DNA of 6,894 nt from SZUA-287 sp036397975 (GTDB lineage Bacteria; Bacteroidota; Ignavibacteria; UBA10030; UBA6906). This document shows positions 1 through 5,217 of the stretch, in pieces. The notes beneath the pieces were generated by a model, which made no database searches, had not been told where the DNA came from, and saw only the letters and a list, made by a program, of their open reading frames with translations. Positions within the stretch are counted from its first letter, which is position 1, and each line of letters begins with the position of its first letter. The translations under genes were made by a program, and so were the position numbers. The stretch covers positions 1 to 6,894 of the forward strand of contig DASWHW010000076.1 of assembly GCA_036397975.1 (NCBI GenBank), in the 5' to 3' direction.

Positions 1-1350
1 GCGGTGAGCCTCTCGCCAACGCAACGGGTTGTTGCCAACGTCTCTACGGTAAGAGCAGAACGAAGAACTCTCGTAAAGGAAATCTCCGCAGTTGGCGTTG
101 TGAGTGTAGCGGAGCCTCTTCAGGCGACGGTGGCTGCACGGTTTCGGGGCCGTATCGAAAAGCTGCATGTGAGCTACACCGGAGAGCGTGTTGCCAGGGG
201 GGCGCCGCTGTTTGATCTGTACAGTCCGGATTTGGTTTCGGCAACCCAGGAATATCTGCTCGCCCTGCAAAACTCCGGGATGGGAGAGGGTCGCAATAGC
301 ACGATGGCTGGCTTACAAGATGGATTGAAGAACGCGGCACGAGAACGACTGCGCGTCCATTTTGGATTGACTGAGGATCAAATCCAGCAGATGGACCAGA
401 CCGGGACAGCCAAATCTACAACAACATTCTTTTCTCCCATCGCGGGAACAGTTCTCCAGAAACCAGTGATGGAAGGACAGTATGTCGATGAGGGAATGGT
501 ACTTTACGAATTGAGCGACCTTTCACACGTGTGGGTGTATTTGGACGTTTATGAACAGGACCTTCGGTTCGTCCATCTCCGGCAGGATGTTTCAGTGATG
601 GCTGATGCCTATCCGGGGGAGAGCTTCTCCGGCCGTGTCACCTTTATTGATCCGGTGATAAATCCCGAGACACGCACCGTCCGCGTACGGGCAGAGTTTC
701 AGAATCCTTACGGAAAACTGAAGCCGAACATGTATGTGAAAGCCAATGTCTCGATTCCAATTGAGAATGCGCTCGTCATCCCGACCTCCGCAATTCTCTC
801 TACCGGACAACGCGATGTTGTATGGGTGGAAATTAGTAAAGACTCTTTTGTCCCCCGTGAAGTGATGTTGGGGGCAAAGACAGAGCAGTTCTCACAGATT
901 GTTCGCGGTCTCAGTGAAGGCGATATGGTCGCTGCAACAGGCGGATACCTCATCGATTCGGAAAGTTCGTTGCAGCTTCCGACGGGCGGTGATCCGCACG
1001 CAGGTCATGGGGTTTCTTCACCAAAGGAAATTCGAACAGAACCTGCGCCTGCCGCTGTTGAGTTTGCCAAGCCGGGGAAAAACGGCGTTGTGACGGTTCC
1101 AATTCTGGTCAAAGGAAAATACCTTCCCGAGGAGATCCATGTAAAAGTAGGGGAGAAGGTCAGGCTCGACTTCTTTCGGGACGAGGATGCGGACTGCACC
1201 AATGAAGTGGTGTTCGAAGGGCTCCAGCTTCGCAAACGACTCCCGGCACGTGAGCACACGATCATCGAATTGACACCAACCGCGACGGGCGAGATTCCTT
1301 TCGCTTGTGGGATGGGGATGGTCCGTGGAAAACTGATTGTGCACAAGTAA
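1..1350 (+). CDS. cusB: CusB-type RND efflux periplasmic adaptor with C-terminal cupredoxin domain (5' end missing)
   Basis: This is the periplasmic membrane-fusion subunit that links the RND pump CusA to an outer-membrane channel for Cu(I)/Ag(I) export. The frame is open from base 1, and 449 residues are visible, counted from the codon at 1-3. The first residues already match the interior of the family (a Ser-Pro-x-Gln stretch, then the Glu-Arg-Arg strand). The signal peptide and any N-terminal metal-binding domain are therefore outside the window, and the GTG at 4 is unlikely to be the start. Domain order: first lipoyl half about 40-77, alpha-hairpin about 78-140, second lipoyl half about 143-172 (FSPIAGTV), beta-barrel about 174-258 (motif PETRTVRVR), membrane-proximal domain about 256-326. 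A linker with DPHAGHG (331-337) leads to a cupredoxin-like domain at 361-449, which is extra to the E. coli CusB architecture. cusA follows after 18 bases, so the two are co-transcribed. The family call is firm, and copper/silver specificity rests on the partner CusA. Confidence 0.93.
   Translation, partial: AVSLSPTQRVVANVSTVRAERRTLVKEISAVGVVSVAEPLQATVAARFRGRIEKLHVSYTGERVARGAPLFDLYSPDLVSATQEYLLALQNSGMGEGRNSTMAGLQDGLKNAARERLRVHFGLTEDQIQQMDQTGTAKSTTTFFSPIAGTVLQKPVMEGQYVDEGMVLYELSDLSHVWVYLDVYEQDLRFVHLRQDVSVMADAYPGESFSGRVTFIDPVINPETRTVRVRAEFQNPYGKLKPNMYVKANVSIPIENALVIPTSAILSTGQRDVVWVEISKDSFVPREVMLGAKTEQFSQIVRGLSEGDMVAATGGYLIDSESSLQLPTGGDPHAGHGVSSPKEIRTEPAPAAVEFAKPGKNGVVTVPILVKGKYLPEEIHVKVGEKVRLDFFRDEDADCTNEVVFEGLQLRKRLPAREHTIIELTPTATGEIPFACGMGMVRGKLIVHK
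1081..1347 (+). other. Cupredoxin-like metal-binding domain fused to the adaptor C-terminus
   Basis: Fragment residues 361-449 form a compact beta-strand-rich unit of about 89 residues. It has the pattern P-E-E-I-H-V-K-V-G-E-K-V-R-L, then D-C-T-N-E-V-V-F, then F-A-C-G-M-G-M and a final G-K-L-I-V strand. This order resembles the stand-alone cupredoxin_1-type proteins and the domains attached to copper ATPases. Candidate ligands are C399, C436, M438 and M440. The classical type-1 copper site has a Cys followed by a nearby His and Met. Here no His follows C436, so a thiolate/thioether Cu(I) or Ag(I) site seems likelier than a blue-copper redox centre. That last step is inference. A metal-delivery or sensing role at the adaptor would fit the location. 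Confidence 0.8.
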
Positions 1351-1359
1351 GAATTGTTT

Positions 1360-1363
1360 GAGG
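1360..1363 (+). promoter_or_regulatory. Ribosome binding site deciding the cusA start
   Basis: GAGG lies five bases before the ATG at 1369. It selects that ATG over the in-frame TTG at 1354, which has no purine-rich sequence at a useful distance. The protein beginning at 1369 also starts in the usual way for the family (Met-x-Glu-x-Ile-Ile then Ala-Arg-Asn). Confidence 0.7.
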
Positions 1364-1368
1364 ATTTA

Positions 1369-4300
1369 ATGGTTGAAAAAATTATCGACTATTGTGCGAG
1401 AAACAAGTTTCTCGTCAGTCTGGCATACCTACTCATCATCGGGGTAGGAATCTGGGCAGTGAGTTCCACGCCTGTTGACGCAATCCCTGATCTCTCTGAG
1501 AATCAAGTGATCGTCTTTACGGAGTGGAGTGGACGAGCCCCGCAAATCATAGAAGACCAAGTGACCTTCCCGCTGGTAACAGCCCTCCAGGGCGTGCCGG
1601 AGGTTCACGCGATTCGCGCGCAATCTATGTTTGGGATGTCGTTTGTCTACATCATCTTCAATGAACGGACCGACCAATATTGGGCGAGAAGCCGTGTTCT
1701 CGAAAAACTCTCGACCGTGCAGCCGCTTTTGCCACAAGGCTCAAAAATGCAACTCGGCCCGGACGGAACCGGAGTCGGCCATGTCTTCTGGTATACTGTC
1801 GAAGGAAAGTATGATCTCGGCACTTTGCGTGCAATTCAGGACTGGTATGTGAAGCTCCATTTGCAAGGAGTGGATGGCGTTGCAGAGGTAGCTTCCGTGG
1901 GAGGTTACGTCCGTCAGTATCAGGTGGATGTGGATCCTGCCCGGATGAAAAGCTACAGCCTTACTCTTTCAGATATTCGCAGTGCGGTGATGCGCTCAAA
2001 TAACGATGTGGGGGGAAAGATTCTTGAGGTCTCGAATGCTGAATACTTCGTGCGGGGACAGGGATATATTCAATCCGCGCGCGATGTGGAAAACATTGTC
2101 ATAGGCACGCAGAGAAACGGAACACCGATTTTCATTAAGCAAGTCGGGACCGTACAGTTTGGAGGAGATATCCGTCGGGGTTCATTGGAAAAGAATGGAG
2201 AAGGACAGGTTGTCGGCGGCATTGTCGTTATGCGATATGGCGAGAACGCAAAAGATGTGATTGAACGTGTGAAAAAGAGAATTGCCGAGATCACTCCGGG
2301 CCTGCCAAAAGGGGTGGAGATCAAGACGGCTTACGATCGGAGTTCTCTTATCGATGCTGCAATAAACACGCTGCAACATGCCCTTGTGGAGGAAGCCATT
2401 GTGGTGAGCATTATTGTGATGCTGTTCCTTCTTCATGTGCGCAGTGTCCTTCGCATCATTATCGAAATCCCCGTTGCCGTCCTGATCGCATTCATATTCA
2501 TGAAGATGTTCGGGATTACTTCCAACATCATGTCACTGGGTGGCATTGCCATTGCGATAGGAGTGATCGTTGACGCCTCCATTGTTCTTGTGGAAAACGC
2601 GTATAGGAATGTTGCCCATGCGCAAGAGGAGAAAGGAGCGCTTTCGCCGAGCGAATATGTAGAGATTTCGATTCTCTCTGCCAAACAAGTTGGACCGGCA
2701 ATTTTCTTTTCCGTTATGATCATGGTTGTCTCTTTTCTTCCAGTCTTTTTGCTGGAGGGACAGGAGGGAAAATTGTTCCGTCCCCTTGCGTTTACAAAAA
2801 CGTTCGTGTTGCTCGGTTCTGCGATTATTGCCATTACCCTGGTGCCGATGCTCATGACCATGCTGATGCGTGGGAAATTCCGACGCGAAGGTGAAAACCC
2901 GATCACGCGATTCTTGAATGCGATCTATGCCCCGGTCATCCGATGGGTACTGCGCTGGAGGAAAACAACGATCGCGCTGAATATCATCGCCCTTCTCATA
3001 ACGGTGCCGATGATTATCTCTTTGGGGTCGGAATTCATGCCGCCGCTGGACGAGGGGAGTCTGCTGTTCATGCCGGTCACGCTTCCGTCGGCGTCAATCA
3101 CAGAAGTGAACAGAGTGGTGCAAGTACAGGCTGCGATCATCCGCACAGTGCCGGAGGTGGAATCTGTGCTTGGGAAGGCGGGGAAGGCCGAGACGTCCAC
3201 AGATCCTGCCCCGGTGAGCATGATCGAAACCTTCGTAATACTGAAGCCAAAGGACCAGTGGCGTCCGGGCATCACGAAGAACGATATTATTGCCGAGCTT
3301 GATGCGAAGCTGCAAATTCCCGGCGTTCGTAACGGATGGACTCAACCCATTATTAACCGCATCAATATGCTTTCCACCGGTGTGCGAACAGACCTCGGTG
3401 TGAAGATCTTCGGACGTGATCTCGATACGCTGGAGCGTCTTGCAATTCAGGCAGAACATATTCTACGGCGTGTTCCGGGCGCGGCTGATCTCTATGCTGA
3501 ACGAACACAAGGAGGACTGTTTCTCGATATCTCTATCGACCGGGAGGCAGTGGCGCGGTATGGAATCAATATTGGCGATGTCCAGGATATTATCGAGACG
3601 GCGATTGGGGGCGAGAATATTGGAACAGTCATCGACGGTCGGCAGCGCTTCCCTATTCGTGTTCGTTATGATCGCGATACACGAAACAGCCTTGATGTGC
3701 TCAAGACGCTTTTGGTCCCAACGATGATGTCTTCCGGGATGACACCGACTTCATCTACATCCTTACAGTCGGTGACTTCTATGAATTCAGGCAGTCCGGG
3801 TAGAATGTCAACGCCCTCTTCAAAAAGCTACGTACCACTCGGACAGATTGCGCACATCGAAATGGTTCCAGGTCCACCCATGATCTCCAGCGAGAATGCG
3901 CAACTACGATCCATCGTTTTCCTGAACGTGCGGGGAAGAGATATGGGAAGTTTTGTGGAAGAAGCGAAAGACGTTTTAGGTGAAGAACTAAAACTTCCTC
4001 AAGGATATACGCTCCAATGGAGCGGACAATGGGAAAACCAGATTCGGGCGAAGGAACGGATTCAATTTCTAATGCCGATAGTCTTCCTCATCATCTTTGT
4101 GATGATCTATCTGGTGACGAAGGATTTTGCCGAGGCATTCGTGGTCATGCTCTCGGTGCCGTTCGCCTTGATTGGAGGTGTCTATCTCATCTATGCACTC
4201 GGATATAATTTCTCGGTTGCTGTGTGGGTAGGGTTTATTGCTCTTTACGGACTTGCGGTAGAGACGGGTGTCGTGATGGTTGTGTATTTGCACGAGGCTT

Positions 4301-4635
4301 TGGACAGGCGTCTTAAGCTGGCAGAGAAGGGAACCCGTGGTCCTGTCGGACTCAATGATATCACGGATGCAACTATTGAAGGTTCCGTTCTTAGACTTCG
4401 CCCAAAAATCATGACCGTAATGACCAGCCTGATAGCCCTGATTCCGATCATGTGGAGCACTGGCGTTGGAGCAGACGTGATGAAACCTCTCGCGGCACCG
4501 ATGATCGGAGGGCTTATCACTTCGGCCATTCACGTTCTCGTCGTAACCCCCGTTCTCTTTAGCTATATGAAAGAAAGTGCGTTACGGAAAGGAACCCTTG
4601 AAGTCTCAAAAATGGCGAAATGGATGAGAGAGTAA
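1369..4635 (+). CDS. cusA: CusA-type Cu(I)/Ag(I) RND efflux pump, inner-membrane subunit
   Basis: This is a proton-driven heavy-metal exporter of the inner membrane, and 1088 residues are predicted from the ATG at 1369. The N-terminal helix (about 14-32) is followed by the DAIPDLSENQV signature, two large periplasmic loops and two bundles of transmembrane helices. The three-methionine metal site of E. coli CusA (M573, M623, M672) is matched by M568, M618 and M667, in SLLFMP, PVSMIET and INMLSTG. This supports Cu/Ag rather than the Zn/Co/Cd specificity of CzcA. Proton-relay residues are present: D402 (E. coli D405), E965 (E939) and K1013 (K984). E. coli CusA has 1047 residues, and much of the extra length is a Met/Ser/Thr-rich insert at about 786-820. 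The gene sits between the adaptor (18-base gap) and an HMA protein gene (46-base gap). E. coli numbering is recalled from memory, but the offsets are mutually consistent. Confidence 0.96.
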   Translation: MVEKIIDYCARNKFLVSLAYLLIIGVGIWAVSSTPVDAIPDLSENQVIVFTEWSGRAPQIIEDQVTFPLVTALQGVPEVHAIRAQSMFGMSFVYIIFNERTDQYWARSRVLEKLSTVQPLLPQGSKMQLGPDGTGVGHVFWYTVEGKYDLGTLRAIQDWYVKLHLQGVDGVAEVASVGGYVRQYQVDVDPARMKSYSLTLSDIRSAVMRSNNDVGGKILEVSNAEYFVRGQGYIQSARDVENIVIGTQRNGTPIFIKQVGTVQFGGDIRRGSLEKNGEGQVVGGIVVMRYGENAKDVIERVKKRIAEITPGLPKGVEIKTAYDRSSLIDAAINTLQHALVEEAIVVSIIVMLFLLHVRSVLRIIIEIPVAVLIAFIFMKMFGITSNIMSLGGIAIAIGVIVDASIVLVENAYRNVAHAQEEKGALSPSEYVEISILSAKQVGPAIFFSVMIMVVSFLPVFLLEGQEGKLFRPLAFTKTFVLLGSAIIAITLVPMLMTMLMRGKFRREGENPITRFLNAIYAPVIRWVLRWRKTTIALNIIALLITVPMIISLGSEFMPPLDEGSLLFMPVTLPSASITEVNRVVQVQAAIIRTVPEVESVLGKAGKAETSTDPAPVSMIETFVILKPKDQWRPGITKNDIIAELDAKLQIPGVRNGWTQPIINRINMLSTGVRTDLGVKIFGRDLDTLERLAIQAEHILRRVPGAADLYAERTQGGLFLDISIDREAVARYGINIGDVQDIIETAIGGENIGTVIDGRQRFPIRVRYDRDTRNSLDVLKTLLVPTMMSSGMTPTSSTSLQSVTSMNSGSPGRMSTPSSKSYVPLGQIAHIEMVPGPPMISSENAQLRSIVFLNVRGRDMGSFVEEAKDVLGEELKLPQGYTLQWSGQWENQIRAKERIQFLMPIVFLIIFVMIYLVTKDFAEAFVVMLSVPFALIGGVYLIYALGYNFSVAVWVGFIALYGLAVETGVVMVVYLHEALDRRLKLAEKGTRGPVGLNDITDATIEGSVLRLRPKIMTVMTSLIALIPIMWSTGVGADVMKPLAAPMIGGLITSAIHVLVVTPVLFSYMKESALRKGTLEVSKMAKWMRE
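3724..3828 (+). other. Met/Ser/Thr-rich insert in the second periplasmic region of CusA
   Basis: Residues about 786-820 separate the conserved strand ending LLVPT from the conserved YVPLGQIA strand. In family members I know, only about 4-8 residues lie between these strands. The insert is nearly devoid of charge. It contains five Met residues (M786, M787, M791, M805, M813) among many Ser, Thr, Pro and Gly, and looks like a disordered, surface-exposed loop. By comparison with E. coli CusA it falls in the C-terminal docking subdomain, which faces the adaptor and outer-membrane channel. The reading frame is continuous on both sides, so it is not a frameshift artefact. Confidence 0.75.
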
Positions 4636-4668
4636 TTTGCATCGAACAAAAACATCACTAATAACACT

Positions 4669-4674
4669 AAGGAG
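4669..4674 (+). promoter_or_regulatory. Strong ribosome binding site for the HMA protein gene
   Basis: AAGGAG is placed seven bases before the ATG at 4682. It favours that start over the in-frame TTG at 4637, which would put a charged stretch ahead of the signal peptide. Confidence 0.8.
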
Positions 4675-4681
4675 AGGAAGA

Positions 4682-5023
4682 ATGAATTGGTCCACAGCAA
4701 TTGTTGCAATCGTGTTTGGAACAACACTGGGATTTTCATCCTGTGCTCAGGAGAGTCAGGCAAAAGTGGAGGAAATCGCGATTAAGATCCCAACCGCATC
4801 TTGTGAGATGTGTGCCGAGACAATTACAAAAGCGGTACAGACCGTGGATGGGGTCAAGGAGGCCACGGTTGATCTCGATATGAAGATTGTCCACGTCAAG
4901 TATATCCCATCGAAGGCCAAACAAACTGACCTGGAACTCGCAGTATCAAAATCCGGCTATGACGCCAACGATGCCAGGCGAGACTCAGTTGCATATGAGA
5001 ATCTTCCTGCCTGCTGCAAATAA
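4682..5023 (+). CDS. Exported HMA-domain (MerP/Atx1-like) metal-binding protein, probable lipoprotein
   Basis: A predicted 113-residue periplasmic metal carrier, the last gene of the operon. The N-terminus is a hydrophobic export signal (about 1-20) ending F-S-S-C21. This is a tolerable but not ideal lipobox, so C21 could be lipidated, or signal peptidase I could cut nearby. The rest is one HMA ferredoxin-like fold at about 31-100. It has the metal site S40-C-E-M-C44, the V-D-G-V turn, the V-D-L-D-x-K-x-V-x-V strand and the S-G-Y-D end. The usual Gly-Met before the first Cys is replaced by Ala-Ser. A short tail ends L-P-A-C111-C112-K, a second cysteine pair seen in small HMA proteins I associate with Bacteroidota-like genomes. 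HMA domains bind Cu(I) or other soft metals through the CxxC. Its place directly after cusA suggests it hands metal to the pump, where enterobacteria use the unrelated CusF. Function is inferred from family and context. Confidence 0.9.
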   Translation: MNWSTAIVAIVFGTTLGFSSCAQESQAKVEEIAIKIPTASCEMCAETITKAVQTVDGVKEATVDLDMKIVHVKYIPSKAKQTDLELAVSKSGYDANDARRDSVAYENLPACCK

Positions 5024-5031
5024 CGTTATGC

Positions 5032-5064
5032 TAGAGAGGGCGTGAACGATTCACGTCCTCTTTA
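5032..5064 (+). terminator. Rho-independent-type terminator hairpin ending the cus operon
   Basis: Bases 5032-5046 pair with 5050-5064 around the three-base loop CGA. This gives a 15-bp stem with two G-T wobbles (5034/5062 and 5040/5056). It starts nine bases after the HMA stop codon. The following T-run is short and interrupted (CTCTTTACC), so termination may be incomplete or may partly work by protecting the 3' end. Confidence 0.8.
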
Positions 5065-5100
5065 CCTATCAGTCGTCCCTCCTATGTGCTCTTAAACACT

Positions 5101-5128
5101 TTGATTTTCGGTGAGAATCCTGTATTTT
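5101..5128 (+). promoter_or_regulatory. Candidate promoter for the beta-propeller gene
   Basis: TTGATT (5101-5106) and TATTTT (5123-5128) are separated by 16 bases, a sigma-70-like arrangement. The same stretch also offers TTTG at 5100-5103 and TTTG at 5126-5129, roughly the spacing of the Bacteroidota -33/-7 elements. However, the TA of the -7 box is one base out of place. Transcription would start near 5135 and leave a leader of about 80 bases. Prediction only, by eye. Confidence 0.4.
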
Positions 5129-5137
5129 GATCTCACC
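5110..5137. repeat. Inverted repeat GGTGAGA ... TCTCACC around the -10 box
   Basis: The 7-base arms at 5110-5116 and 5131-5137 are perfect complements, with a 14-base spacer that contains the candidate -10 element. The position suits an operator bound by a dimeric repressor, but a chance 7-mer pair or a weak RNA hairpin is also possible. Confidence 0.35.
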
Positions 5138-5206
5138 AATCTTGATATCCTCTTCTCATCATCATCTCTCTCTCGAGAAGAACACTTAGATATTCAAACA
5201 TATTTT
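5138..5206 (+). other. Pyrimidine-rich leader with no gene
   Basis: The predicted untranslated leader of the beta-propeller gene is rich in C and T with short CATCATC and CTCTCTC runs. It ends in an AT-rich stretch just before the ribosome binding site. I see no riboswitch, small ORF with a ribosome binding site, or RNA gene here. Confidence 0.4.
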
Positions 5207-5210
5207 GGAG
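5207..5210 (+). promoter_or_regulatory. Ribosome binding site of the beta-propeller gene
   Basis: GGAG is seven bases before the ATG at 5218, and a typical signal peptide follows directly. This fixes the start of an open frame that has no stop codon in the window. Confidence 0.75.
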
Positions 5211-5217
5211 TTGCCAT

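Noticed and set aside
4..6. GTG as the start of the adaptor gene
   Set aside because: The frame is open to the window edge, there is no room to see a ribosome binding site, and the protein would lack a signal peptide and begin in the middle of the family's conserved region.
1354..1368. TTG at 1354 as the cusA start
   Set aside because: GAGG at 1360-1363 is correctly spaced for the ATG at 1369, and the family's usual N-terminus begins there.
2433..2906. 157-codon open frame on the minus strand, and many shorter antisense frames
   Set aside because: They lie opposite strongly conserved coding sequence of cusA, have no ribosome binding site or recognisable domain, and are shadows of the real frame.
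1354..4635. CzcA (Zn/Co/Cd) identity for the pump
   Set aside because: The three methionines of the Cu/Ag site are all present, and the neighbours are a cupredoxin fusion and an HMA protein.
4637..4681. TTG at 4637 as the HMA gene start
   Set aside because: It would place a basic 15-residue extension before the signal peptide and include the AAGGAG of the real start at 4682 inside the coding region.
5171..5178. Palindrome TCTCGAGA in the leader as an operator or attachment site
   Set aside because: Eight bases within a CT-rich stretch is expected by chance, and nothing near it supports a function.
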